Positions 1 through 13,000 of a stretch of 64,000 nt of DNA are shown in pieces. Under the pieces are notes generated by a model, which saw nothing but the letters and a program-made list of their open reading frames with translations, did no database searches and was not told the origin of the DNA. The position numbers and the translations under genes are program-made. Source of the stretch: Centroberyx gerrardi (taxonomy: Eukaryota; Chordata; Actinopteri; Beryciformes; Berycidae); NCBI RefSeq assembly GCF_048128805.1, contig NC_135998.1:10056656-10120655 (forward strand), read 5' to 3'. Within the stretch, counting starts at the first letter, position 1. Each line of letters opens with the position of its first letter.

Positions 1-1075
1 CGTGGATAATTTAATCTTCAAATCCCATGACTTCTAGATTCCAGTTAACTGTAATTAAATTTAATTTGGTGTACCTTCAATCCCTCTGCAGATGTCAGTT
101 CCAGCTTGGTTGAACTGCTTTCTTGGTTGAACTGACTCATTCTCTTCATTACACACAACTTTATAATGAGCAATTAGCAATTTGTTCAAAATTAACCTCC
201 CTGTGGCTGCTCACTGCATTAATTACATATTGTTAAGAGAATCTTTGAAAATTGTTCACTTTACTAGCTAGATTAAACTAATACAAACAAGAGCAAAAGC
301 CACAAATGGGGCCTTTCCATCTCAGTCAAATAAGAACACCTTGAGCCAATCAGCCTATTAATTCTCTCCATAAGCTGACAGCCCAATTTAATTCTTCCAG
401 AAAGCGACATCCGTCACCTCATCAAGGCCGGGCACAACATTCCGTTGGTCTCAATTTCCTGCGGGGAAACGCTCAGACTGAACAGTGTTCATTTGCATCA
501 TGTTCACTGCAAGAGGAAGCATCTCTGCGTAATGAACACTGGGGTTGTCATGCTCTCAGACACTCTGCAGGTGCAACAGGGCGAGTTTACACACTCCTCC
601 ACTTTCTCTCTCTCTCTCTCTCTCTGTAGAGACGAGCCTAGCAACCTAAACTTAAGTGCTACAGGTACTAAAGGAAAAACATTCAAAGAGGGTGAGGAAA
701 TTGCATTTGTTTTATCTTAAAAGTGGAGTTCTGGTGTTTACATTTCCTCTTAGACACTGTGACTAGAATATTTGTAAATATGTGGAAGTACTATCAATAT
801 CAAATATGAAAACACAGGAAATGCTACGGTTGATCTGCCTCAAGCTTGCGTGGGCTAAATATAAAACTGCCAGTTTCTAAAATGAGCATCCAGCACCACC
901 GCAATCATGCAGCAGGCAGTTGGTGGGAGATCCCCGTTTCCTGAGGGTCATTAAGCATGAACAACAGTGACAGGGCGTGGAAGGGGGGTGCGCTGACATC
1001 ACTAGCCTTCATTCCTGTAACCGACATGCGTGTATGGCATAACGCATTATCAGTCAGCCACAGTGAGCGTGGTTT

Positions 1076-1426
1076 GTTTGTGTGTGTGCGTGTGTGTGTG
1101 TCTGAGGATGCCTGGTTGTGTGTTGTGAGCGCACGTCTGCTTGTGTGTCTTTGTGTTGTCTTTGTGTGTGTGTGTGGTAGTCTCCTGTCACCCTTCCTGT
1201 CTCACTGTCCCTGCGCTGCACAGCCCTAGGGGGCAGAGCAGCCCATTTTCGGAAGAGAATGGGATATGGAAAAATGGCAGAGATAAAGGGGAGCTGAGAG
1301 GAGGATGTGTAATGAATTATTTATGTCCTCCTCCGTTTGGAGTGTGCCTGGTGTTTATGCGTGTGTGTGCGTGCGAGTGTGAGTGTGTGTGTGTGTTTGT
1401 GTGTGAGTGTGTGTGTGTTTGCGCAT
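1076..1426. repeat. Two interrupted (GT)n arrays
   Basis: GT-rich low-complexity sequence at about 1076-1173 and 1358-1426, separated by ordinary sequence. The GT units are broken by C and A substitutions (GTGCGTGTGT, GAGTGTGAGT), which suggests old arrays. Open frames across them are compositional. Confidence 0.8.
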
Positions 1427-2214
1427 GCTGAGGTTTTGAATGAGTTGAAATAATAACCTGTGACTATATGATTGCTCTGGTCTCGAAGCTCTTTCTTCCT
1501 TCCTTCCTTCATATTTTGCAGGTGCTGTGCATTTGTTCTTGCTCTTGATATTTTTTTCTCTGTATTTATGTCTGATATTACTCATAAAAACACTTTTTGA
1601 CGAAACCTGTTCAGTTAAAGTGCTTTATAAGTACAATCTTATTCACTTGACTGCAGGATCACTGTATTTCCATTGAGCATTTGGCGCACTGATACATTAT
1701 TTGTCAGATAATGCAAACATATTTGTTTCCAAAACAACTATACAAGACCTGCACCAATGCAACACATTCACACCAAAACTAATCAAATGTTCTTTTAATA
1801 GTATGCCAACAGGTCTGCATGTTACCGTGTGAAGAGGGGTTTGTTGATGTCTTTGCCTCTTCTGCATTCAGTGTGAGTAGGCCATGCTTGCTTTGCAGCT
1901 TGACTTTTACTTCCCTGCCACACTGTTGGATATTTGATCTAAGAATAGTCCTGATTTCACATGCATTAACTGGGGGAAATGACATCAAGACATAAGTCAA
2001 GTTGATATAATAAAATTTGCTAAAGTATCACAAATCTTTTGGACCGATGTGATAATAGGAATGTGGGAAGGAACTGAAACTGACTGCAAACTGTCAGTCC
2101 CTCTGGTTGGTTATGGACTGGACACCATAATGACTGTAACAAATGGGAAATTACATAACAGTACTGCAAAATATTCAGTATAACATGTCATTTCATTTTG
2201 GATCCAGTCTTAGG

Positions 2215-2400
2215 ATCTGATTTCTATTAAAACAAGTGCAAAAATCTAGCTGGTAGTATATCTTGAAATATGGCAAATCACTCATTATTATATATTCTTT
2301 CAAGATAATGGCACTTGATTCAAGAAAACTGTTGAAACAAGCTTTAAGTCAAATAAAGTTTAGATTAAGACCAAATACCAGATCAAACGATTTATTACAA
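2215..2400. repeat. Degenerate non-autonomous DNA transposon fragment
   Basis: The segment has TTCAAGATAATGGCACTTG and TTGAAACAAG-type phrases that recur, diverged, at 12850-13157 and 58440-58836. The last of these is a fold-back element, so this is probably a worn copy of the same family. The boundaries are approximate. Confidence 0.35.
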
Positions 2401-2857
2401 CAGACATTTTTGAGGTGAATTATCTTCAGCACACTGCAAGGCACCAATCCAGCCGTACACAATCTATATGTCACGCACAGACCTAAATATTTTCTATCAG
2501 GTTTCTAGAAAACAAATGAGAAGGGCATTTTACAATCTGTGATCACATCACTTTCAGTGAAAACTCTTTGGCAGAACAGGACCATGCTGGACGTCTCTCA
2601 GTCTCTCTAACACAAACACTCCATGTATACTTATCCCTTCCAAACAAAGCTGCTCATTCACACACAAAATATACCATGTAGCATACACACTGCGAGTGTA
2701 TTCTATTGAGGCAGTTGACTAGACTATTGTATTTCTTATTTGTACTAGGCTGTTGCCTTTCAAGTGTTAAGCAACACAGTCCTGAATGAGTGAGGGCCCT
2801 GGGGTTAAACATTGAACTGCTTAGTGATGTTTTAACCGGCATGGATTACACGCTCTA

Positions 2858-3200
2858 ATGACTATCACTGAGTTCCACTTTGCGATTTGCATTTTCAACA
2901 GATTACACGCATGCATGGCAGATTTCATCTTTCGGCTATGGGCGGTGTCAACAACATATACAAACATGGAGGAGCACACATGCACAACAATAGCTCCTCT
3001 AAGCCCTCATTTCCGAGGGCTCGCCGGGCCTCAGCGCTGCAGGGCAGGGCGGCACCCAACGGCAACGTCGGGCCTGCGGAGCGTATCCAGCCTCCTCATC
3101 AGCAATTGTTAGATACTGATGACCAGGAAGCATGCAGACAGGAAGGCTGGAATATCCCTGCGGGGGACCATTACTCTAGCTGATTGGGGCTTTAACTCTT
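2858..3200. other. Possible conserved non-coding element (unverified)
   Basis: About 340 bases of complex, non-repetitive sequence with higher GC than its surroundings (around 3010-3110), containing no splice-consistent exon. It lies in presumed arrdc1 intron 2. Sequence texture is the only reason to single it out; conservation cannot be assessed here. Confidence 0.2.
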
Positions 3201-3446
3201 GTCTACAGGGCTGCAAAAAGCTGCTATTACCATCTAATTCACTGTGAGCTTAAGCCTGTTCCTGCAGATTCCCATAAACCAAATGAGGTGGAAGAGAGAA
3301 GCCTCCACTCGCGTCATACAATGCTGTTTCGACAGGGAGGAAGGGACTCTGACATTTCACAATGTTCTCAGAAGGGAGGGATAATAAATCCATTTGTTCA
3401 CAGAGCAGGTCAGCAGAGAACCAGCTAGAGAACCTGATAGTCACAC

Positions 3447-3957
3447 TAGGGGTGGGACAATAACCGGTATTGCTATATATCGCAGTAAAAGACAATAACG
3501 GTCATAACACCGCCACTAATATTTAGTACCGTGACCAACATGATAACCACAACTCTCGTCTGTCATCATCAGTTTTATTCATGTTGCTGACTGAGTTAAA
3601 GCGAATACAGACCAGTAGCACTTTATTTGAGATGCATTTAACTTAATTTATTTTAGATACTGTTATTTGGATTTTTATTTGTGTCGTTTAAGACTATCCT
3701 TACCGTTTCTATAAGCTAAACCAGCATTTTATTAGTCATATATTTTACATAAATATTTTACATATGTACAGTCTTACATTCAAATGTGTTTAAAAAGAGA
3801 CGTGTCTTGTGATTGATATGATAAATTAGTTTTTAAGTAATGAAGCATGTTACAGTACTGTTTTTAAGGTTTTCATCTTCTGAATAATTAGCGTATATCG
3901 AGATAATTTTGGCCAAGATAATCGTACTATGAAATTTTCATATCGGCACGGGCCTAA
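3447..3957. mobile_element. Diverged MITE-like element
   Basis: The block opens with TAGGGGTGGGACAATAACCG and closes with ATATCGGCACGGGCCTAA. These are weakly inverted ends of the type seen in the widespread teleost elements whose TIRs read TAGGGNTGGG...ATATCG (compare 18534-18838 and 22158-22518). The interior is AT-rich and non-coding. The ends are diverged, so family and exact limits are uncertain. Confidence 0.45.
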
Positions 3958-3959
3958 GT

Positions 3960-3962
<3 letters not shown>

Positions 3963-4001
<39 letters not shown>
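3963..4001. repeat. (AC)n microsatellite
   Basis: An uninterrupted AC array of about 38 bases, directly after a MITE-like block and about 170 bases 3' of arrdc1 exon 2 in transcription order. Confidence 0.9.
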
Positions 4002-4002
<1 letters not shown>

Positions 4003-4171
4003 CAAGGTGACGTGCTGGGCTGTTAGGTCATAGGAGAAAAGAGTGAAGCCTTCACATTAAAGCTCCATTCATGCACATAACAATGTCTTGATGTGGAATG
4101 TTAAGTGATCAGACTAGTGTGCAGCAGCCAACAGCAAAACCTAAAAACCATCAGGCTTTCACTGTCCTCAC

Positions 4172-6534
4172 CTTTGTCAGCTACAGATAACGTGCTGTTG
4201 CAGTATTGCTCCTCCAGAGCCCAGGAGGCGTCGTTCATTTTGTTGGAGACCCCACATGAGCCCTGACAGTTCACCTTGATGGCTGTAGAAAGAGCAGAGC
4301 AAACAAGAGTCAATCCACTGTCCAAATATGAACGCACTGGCATATTTTCACTGTAATGTTGCTAAGAATCTATTGGAGAATCCTAATTCGAGATGACAAT
4401 AAAGAAATTAAGTAACTACTAATGTTATGGTTTGAAAGGATGTTCTTTCTGGCATGTTTTGATGTTATATTGAGTCATGTGACTTTTTCTTTTGGACCTC
4501 CATTTTCTTGGCTGGCTAAATAGCACCAAAGGACATTCAGAGTTGCTGTCAGGTAAAAAAAAGCATGTGAGTCAAATTTTGGTGTTTATGTTTTTCTTAC
4601 TCTTGGAATTTTACAGCTTCACCCCCTTTTGTCACATGACCCCTCTCAAAATACATCATTTCAAAAATGCATGGTCGTCTGACAAAACTAACATTCTTTT
4701 CTAAATCCCTAAAAAAACAGGCATTTTTCAGATTCATGGTTTTCGTCCAACAGCTGTGGTTTGTGGTGTGATCAGGACCACACACTGGATTTGTCTCACT
4801 GCTCACCTGTTCAATGACTATTGATTGGGTTACTGAGACAATTCAAAGTGTGTAGCCAAAGTGTGGCTCTCTCATTGAGGAAACATCGATCTAAAGCAGC
4901 TAGAGTTTTGAATGTATGTAATGTGATATGTACTTGGCACTGTATGTGAGGTCCTGTTGTCCTTGTACCATGTTTGCACTCACCAAGACAAATTCCTGCA
5001 CAGCACATTTGTCAGTAAATCAACACTATGCCAGTGTTTGTATCAGTCCACATCCATCAGAGATAATTTAACACCTTAGATAGTTTTGACCAGCTGTCTC
5101 AGAGCCAAATCAGCTCCATGAGTGGACCAACAACTCTCCAATCAACACTTGTCAACTCAAAGTTATTGTTACTGAAAAATCAACACTTAAGAAGATTGGA
5201 ATATTTACTGTGTGAACATTTATTGTACTTGGCGATGTAAGTGATCCTGAAATACTCTGCTAATCCACATGGAGCCTGTAAACAGCCAACCACTCAGGAT
5301 AGGTGAAAAAACAAAAAACTAGATGTGTTTCATGATGTAGCTTATAGGTAACATGCTAGTTTCAGCTAATCTGATGTGGAACTGAATCTGAAACCTAACT
5401 GATCTGAGAGTGACAAAGCCTGACCACAGACACAAAACATGTGAGATGTTTATAAAGCCGCTCTGGTTCTGGTTCTTGGTTGTAGCTGTGGCACCATTGT
5501 GTGAAAAATACAGACCACAACCCCAGCAAGCACTGATTAGCATGAAAATGACTCAATCAAGCGCACAAAGCATGATGCCTTACTTAATCATTATGGGCAT
5601 TTAACGCTGGTCATGTGGATTCTGCTCTAGTGATAAGTAATCTATCAAAACAGACTCTGGATTGTGTGGCTGTCAACAGATGGAAAGGGGAGGGCAACAG
5701 GCAACTGCATCAGTAAAGTGTTGTGAAACCAAAGTAGCTCTACTGTGAACAAAGACCTTGCTGCCTGCCATCTGACTGGTTCAGTTTGTCACATTGATTG
5801 TGCTTGACCTGTAGGAGTATGAAGACTCATGTTTTAATGTTGGGATGATGATGATGATGATGGTGATGATGCAACAGGTTAGGTAAACCTGAGGTAATAT
5901 CAGAATTACTGATATTACTGATATTACAGCAGAAGCATGCCAACAACTGCAGACTGATGTTTATTAGCTATGTTTTCTAACCCCAATGAACAGCATAAAG
6001 CTCCATGGATTCACATTTTTTGATGCATTTTTCATGCAACTTGTAAAACGCTCAAATCGGAATTATGTCATCCACCTGATGTCATCGTCAGCAACTTGGC
6101 TGAGCGAGCATTAGCATGGAGGATGAGACACAACAATGGAAAGAAAGCAAAATAGCTGACTTGAGTGGTATTTGGACAGAAGCCTTAATTCAGTCAAAAC
6201 TCAAAGGCTCATACTGCAACCAAAATGTGTTGGAAACAAGCTGGAGAAGCGTAGGTATATTATTGAAACACTGCGCACAAGTCTTTTCGACATTGCTGTC
6301 AGTTCATATTGGTATCGGATATGGGCTACATCCTACAATAAATGTGAACAGTTATCCAAAAAAATCAGATATGAGCAGCAATTCGGAACTGAGCATGCAG
6401 GCCTGCAGTGTGAACGCAATCTCTCTCTCTCTCTCTCTCTCTCTTTCGGTATCCCCCCTCCTCTCTCTGTCCTGCTTTTCTCTCTGCTGGTCTCTCTCTA
6501 TGAGGAAATGAAACCTTTTTGATAATGGCAAAGG

Positions 6535-6578
<44 letters not shown>

Positions 6579-6734
6579 AGGTTGCATTCCTCTATTCTAC
6601 TAGAAATTCTCAAAGCATCATATTACCTCGTGACCTGAAATTGTCACAGAAGCCAGAGGATTACATGGAAAGATGGCCCGGGTCCCTGTATAGACCACAG
6701 TGTTCACTCAATATTTTGACAATGAATTAGAGAT

Positions 6735-6785
<51 letters not shown>

Positions 6786-7028
6786 CATACATACATACAT
6801 ACATACATACATACATACATACATACATACATACATACATACATACATACATACATAGTGTGGAGCAGGTAAAACTAAAAGCGTATTAATTTGTGAAAAG
6901 CATTTTCAGTCTAACAGGCCAAAAAACCCATGCACATGCCGTGATGTAAAAATGATGCTATGGACTGTGTGTGACCAATCACCGGCTCATGCCCACGCAG
7001 GATCCTGCGCTGGCATCACAGGACACAG

Positions 7029-7064
<36 letters not shown>

Positions 7065-10000
7065 CACAGACACATACACACACACACACACAAGTGGCAG
7101 ATGGCTGCGCTCTCCACTGGCAGGGCTGGCGCTCTGGCACCATTTGGGGGAGGGGGGAGGGACCTCTGCTGCTGGTAAAAACAATAACCAAAATCTGCAG
7201 CCCACAAAACGGAATGGCACCCTTCAGCCTTGCAGACCAACGTCCATTTATGTGATCATTAATTAAACCAAGCAGTCTGCTTTTTCCAGCCATCTGCCCC
7301 ATTCATGGAGGGGAATAATGCCATTCTACCCCACATACACTCACACACACACACACACACCCCTATCAGTTTGCTGGCATCATCACACTTCACAGAAGTT
7401 GCAGAATAAGTGTGGAGTACACAAACATTACAGAGTAGGAACCCATTACCGCGACTGGATATTATTTACAGTTCTCTCTGTTGTGGAAAGTGAAGGGCTC
7501 AGCCCCCGAAAGGTCAGTGCCGGGGTAATCTGTTAATATCCCCGGCAGCCGCAGCAGCAGGAAGAGTGGCTGCAGCAGAGCTGAATAGTGAATAGGCCTG
7601 TCATAAGAGACGGGCTGCTTTGGCAAAGAGACTGGCCGTCTGCGGCTGAATAATGGGCCGGGCCTCTCCACAGCCACATGGAGCCAGATGGACCAGTAGT
7701 AGCGATGTGCGCGATGATGATGATGATGAGCCACGCATCCACACACAGATGAGGCAGTGAGTGTGTGTGTGTGGATTATGTGTCTCCATGTTTTACCACA
7801 CATACCCAAGGTCACCAGATAGGCAGATGGGCATTTCCCCTCCCACTGCTGTACCAAAAATGCACTGAGCTACACTACCAGTCAAAGGTTTGAACACACC
7901 TGATTGAATGTAATGTTTTTCATTATTTTAAAGCCATTTTGATCTAAAGGCTTATGCGTAAATTTGTTTCTTAGACAAATATAAATAGTGAAGTTGATGC
8001 CTATGTATGAATTTCTTTCCAAAGCCTTTGCCTTTCCATCAAGGCAAAGGGTGGCTGCTTTAAAGAATCTAAAATATAACATAGTTTTGATTTGTTTAAC
8101 ACTTTTTTGGTCACTGCATGATTCCACGTGTTATTTCATAGTTTTGATGTCTTTACTGTTAGTCTAAAATGTGAAAAATAGTAAAAATAAAGAAAAATGC
8201 AGGTGTCCAAACGTTTGACTGGTAGTGTATAAGGTAGTGTATAATTCTAAAACCAACACCTAACCATGAGTTTAATGTGCTGGGCCTTGGTAGCTGAAAA
8301 CATTTTTTATAATGGCAGCAAATTACAGCAGCATCACAGCTGCAGCAACTTCCAACATGTCCACACACACACAGCAGCTATCAGATCACGCCTGCGTAAT
8401 GCCAGTATGAGCATCTGCGCCACGGGCCGTCTTTCACTAGAATAGCCATGAAATTTTCACAACCCGAGGGAGAGTGACTTGTAGTAGCATCACTCAGTAG
8501 TAGAGAGAAACCCAGACTAGGGCATGTTCTGACTCAGTAGCTGGCTGGGTTTCTTGCCAACACACTGGAGTCTTTCCAGGTCCACTCCACGGTTCAATGA
8601 GGCTGTCGGAGGAGCGCGGGTGTAGGCGGGGGATGATACTGGCACTACTTGTTTCACTTTAAGAATCAGACTGTGTGGGCAGACAGCACCAGGAGAGGCA
8701 ACATGATCAATAGTCTCTCCAGGCATGGATGTTTTAACATGACTGGTCTGTTTTACTGCATCAAAGGGCTTTGTGGTTTCCTGATATGGGTTAGTGCGTA
8801 TGAGCGTGTTGTTTGTGTGTGTGTGTGCGTACATGTCAGGGAGGGTGGGGCGGGGGTGGGACGTGGGGCGCCGAGGGCGTGGTGCTGATGAGTGTGAGAG
8901 CAGATTTTTATCTGTTCTATTCCACTGTGTGATTTGCATATCCTGTTTTTACTGCAGAACGTCCCAGAAGGGGTAATAAAGTCAACCTTATACCTTTTAT
9001 CTTGGCGTCACATTGTTTGTGATTCTTTCACGGCATCTTTGATTTCCCTGACTGGAATGTTTTGAGGATATTTTTTCCCCTCACACTTCTTTGTCTAGAT
9101 TTGACAGACTCATTTATGGCTGGCATTCCAACTCTTCCACCCTCTCCCTGTGCAGGAATTTTGTCCTTCAGGGCATACTTTCATGAGAAAGTATGTGCTA
9201 GTTACACAAAACTTTTCTTTGCTCTGTCACTGGATTTTCCTAACAAAGAGCCTCTTTACTTTAAAGTGATGATGGAGATTATTTACAGACATTTATGACT
9301 GCACACTCGCATGCGGGCCAAGTGGGAAAAAATCCTTTGGCAACAACGAGGGTTTAACATTTCCTGGGTATAGACGCAACAGTGTCTGTGTGATGAAGCC
9401 ATTAAGTCAGAGCTTGACCCCTGTAGCATCACCACATGGCAACAGTGAGTCAGCGTGTGGGCCGGTGGGGATGAGCAGTCAGGGAGATGCACAGCGAAAG
9501 TTCGGCTGATAACGATAATTCCTTATTTACAGCGATTCTGAGTAGTGTTTCAGCCGATCACCCCCAAGCACAAAGGAGCTACAGTGTGTTTGTTTAAGGT
9601 CTGGCCTTTAGGAGAACAATGCAGTGTGAGGTGGCTCTTTATCCCTCAGCCAAAACAAGGAGCGGGCAGAGCTCCCCAGACAAGGGGAGAATTGTCTCTA
9701 TACGACCACTGGGATTTCACCATAAAGTGGGTCAGGAGTATTAATGAGGAGATTAGGAAAGGCCTTGTGAATCTCCGGGGAATTGATCAACATTCCTTGC
9801 ATGTGCTAAAGGTTCCTCAGACGTCATCCGCGCATTCCAGCATAATGAGACCGGTAAATCCCCAAAGCGGCCTGTGATAGATCGGGCTGTGTCTGTCTGT
9901 CTATCCGCCAAACGTGATATATCAGGTGGTATCTCAGACACCGCTGGCCTGATTTTGACTAAACATGCAGCTCAAATTGTGTTCCGGCATTTAAAAAGAT

Positions 10001-13000
10001 AACTCTGATTTGCCTAATAGGAGCGCTGTAATTAAAGGTCAAAATTTCAAACTTTGAAAGGGCATAACTGCTACAGTACGGGTCCAATTTTGACAGAATT
10101 TGGTGGGATAATGCTTTTTGGCACCGTGTTCTATCATTTAAAAAAATACACTGATTAACCTGATGGAGGTGCTGTAATTGAAAGGTCCAAATTTCAAACT
10201 TTGACAGGCCCAGTGAGTCTGATTGACATGAAAGTTGCCATAGAAATCCAGCTATCTTTAAAAATCACACTGACTGGCCTAAAATTTAACTCAGTTGTGA
10301 TATCTCAGACACTACTGGCCTGATTTTGATGAAACAAACATCTTGTGACATCTTGTTGCTGATTGGCCCAAGGGCTGCCTGCATCCTTCATGGGAGATGA
10401 CATGTTTATTTTGTTTTAGAGCAATAAAATAGAAAGAATAATTGGGAATTTGTTTTGGCACATGTCTCACCAAGACACACGTACACCTTCTAGCAGTGGG
10501 GTTAGAGCACAGAGACAGAAATAACTCCCCTGGAGCAATATAGCAGCAGGATGTTTTGGTTTTTTGGGGTGTTTTTTTTTTAGGAATTTTAGAAGGAATA
10601 ATATGTAGAAAGTAGTGTTTCTTGTGCTTTTAACAGTGCACAGAGGTCACAGCCTTCATTCTCCACATCATTCTCTGCATCCAGACAGCCAAGTAATCCG
10701 ACGCTACACTTACTACCTTCATTAAATCTTTAAGCGCTGCGAACAATTAGTCCTTCTCACTTTCCCCCATATCTCCCCATGTCTCCCTTTTAATGCCTCT
10801 CAGTGAGACTCAACAAGCGGTGGCACCTGATCTTATGATCTATTACAAATGGCTGTAAGGGAATCCCACACAAGCAGAACAGAGGCGGGGTTGTTAGTTC
10901 AGCCAGACTCCCATAAAGCCCGAGTTTCTTCTCTTTATGGTAGGAAATGGACAGAAACCCGGCATGCAGAGCACCTTGTGGAGCATTAGGGTCATGCATA
11001 CACAGTGGTGGAAAGAGTATTACAATTTCCTACTCAAGTAGAAGTATTGTTCTGTGTATCTGCTGATATTTTTCTTAAGTAGAACTAAAACTACTAATGT
11101 AAAACCTACTTTAGTGAAAGTAAAAAGTAGCTAATTTAAAATGTACTATAAAAAAAACTAGAAAGAGAAGATGTGATCTTTTCCATGCAATTCTAAAAGG
11201 ATGAGAGTGCAGAGTTGATTCTTTTAATTGGAAATTACACAATAAAGTGCAGAAACAAAGTAAAGCCAGACTACTCTTCTCTTCTTTGCTGACAGACCGT
11301 TCACTGTGAATGGCTCCACAATTTGTCAGTTTACGATTGTCCAGTTTCTGATACTTATGGAGAGACACAAAATCAGTTCTCTGTAATGTAAATGTAAAAT
11401 GTAGTGAAGTACTCTGTAATGAAAGAGAAATGAAACGTTTTTCTTTACCTTTCGCTTGATCCGGTCTGTGTGTAACTTCCTGCAACAACTCAACTCTCGC
11501 GAGACTTGAGCGAGACTTGGTTACACACAGACCGGATCAAGCGAAAGGTAAAGAAAAACGTAAAATTTCTCTGTAGGGTCCTTTCCATAATGTTGTCAGA
11601 CACTTATAATAACAATCTGAGCCTGTCAGTGGCAAAAACAAGCACTTTTAGTGGACGTACATTGACGGTGTGATTTGCCCCGTCGGATTACATTGCAGCT
11701 CGTTTCGCGGCTACCGGCTGAAGCGATCTCGCTCAATACTGGACCAATTTCAAAAATTGTTGTCCCCTTTAGTCACTTAGACACAAAAAGATGGGGAAAT
11801 AGGGTCCAGGTTGAAAAATACAGAAGTTACCCTTTAACTAAAAGTAAAAATACTGACTTTAAAAAATACTCAAAAGAGTACATGCAGGCTACACTAAAAA
11901 GCTACTCAGTTACAGTAACAGAAGTAAATGTAATTAGTTACTTCCACCTTTGTCCATGATGACCTGTTGCTATCTAATTAGTTTGACCATGAGTTAGATG
12001 GTCCATGGTCCATGCTGGTGATGTAACACTTGTTCTCATAACTTCAACTGCTACAGTTCATTTGCTGAAATATTAAGTTGGCACTCTGTTTGAAAAGTTA
12101 TCTGTGAGTCTCCTATCATGGACCAGCCGAACCATTACTACAAACTTTCCAAGGTATTTTCTCTTCTGTGTTCACTGACAAGCTTTACTTGCTTTAACAC
12201 CAGCGATCTGCTTGTGAATATTTGTGTTTGTATGTGCTTGCGTGTATACACATCTGCATGTATCCACGCATCCCTGTGTATGTTGGTATGCAAGTTTAAG
12301 AGGCTTAGCCTGGGGGGAGTTACATCATGAAACAACCAACAGATTTGTAATCTTCACTCTGCACACTCGCTCCCACGTTGCCATTTCAACATTTCCCTGT
12401 GGTAGGCTCAAATCCAGCCAGACACCGTGACCCGACGAGACCCTCACCGCATCTGTATTCATTCTCCCTGGGCTTTATCTAGAAACAACATGCAGAAAAA
12501 AAATACCCACGCACTTTTCACTCCTCAGAAAAAATTTCAACCTCAACTGGTTTCCATCAGGCATAGGCATACGAGATGAACCAATAAGGGCGCAATTAAT
12601 TAATCAATCCAGTGTACAGGTTTATTTTTTTTCTTATTCATTGTCTTGCCTATTGTATGAAGCACTTGGTTATGATTTTAGTTGTGTATACGCTACCTGT
12701 TCATCAGTTCAGGATAGCTTTTCATGAAATCTGTGGAAATCAACAGAGACCTTCATTTAAGTATTTAAGTATGGGAAATGTCTGTTCTCTTGCCGTGATC
12801 ACCAGTGTAAGTCAGGGCTGATGGGGGTCTACGAATGCTGGAGGTGTAAAACAGCAAATTTGCCAAATCTTAAATATATTTACCTTCAGGTTCTGCCTCT
12901 AACAAGTCCTCTGAGCTGATCTCATTGTACTTGCTTCAGATAAAAGTCAACTTATTTCAAAAATGTTCTTAAATTAACTGGCATTATCTTCAGATGGAGT

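Larger units (their letters stand above)
1..4171. other. Sequence 3' of arrdc1 exon 2, presumably arrdc1 intron 2; no exon found
   Basis: This stretch follows the splice donor of arrdc1 exon 2 on the minus strand, so it should be intron 2. I searched both strands for the next arrestin-fold exon and did not find one, so the rest of the gene lies beyond the left edge. The first 500 bases are AT-rich with several TAATTA/ATTAAT homeodomain-type cores. Microsatellites and transposon remnants are listed separately. Short open frames here have no recognisable protein motif and lie in low-complexity or transposon sequence. Confidence 0.6.

Noticed and set aside
3250..3495. Minus-strand frame as arrdc1 exon 3
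   Set aside because: The peptide lacks the arrestin-fold motifs expected after ADKG (the GEHSFPFQF and FEGPFGKI type), and part of it lies in a MITE-like element.
9545..9877. 110-codon plus-strand frame in arrdc1 intron 1
   Set aside because: It has no known motif or exon borders, and the sequence reads more like regulatory DNA. A codon-substitution test would be needed to reopen the question.
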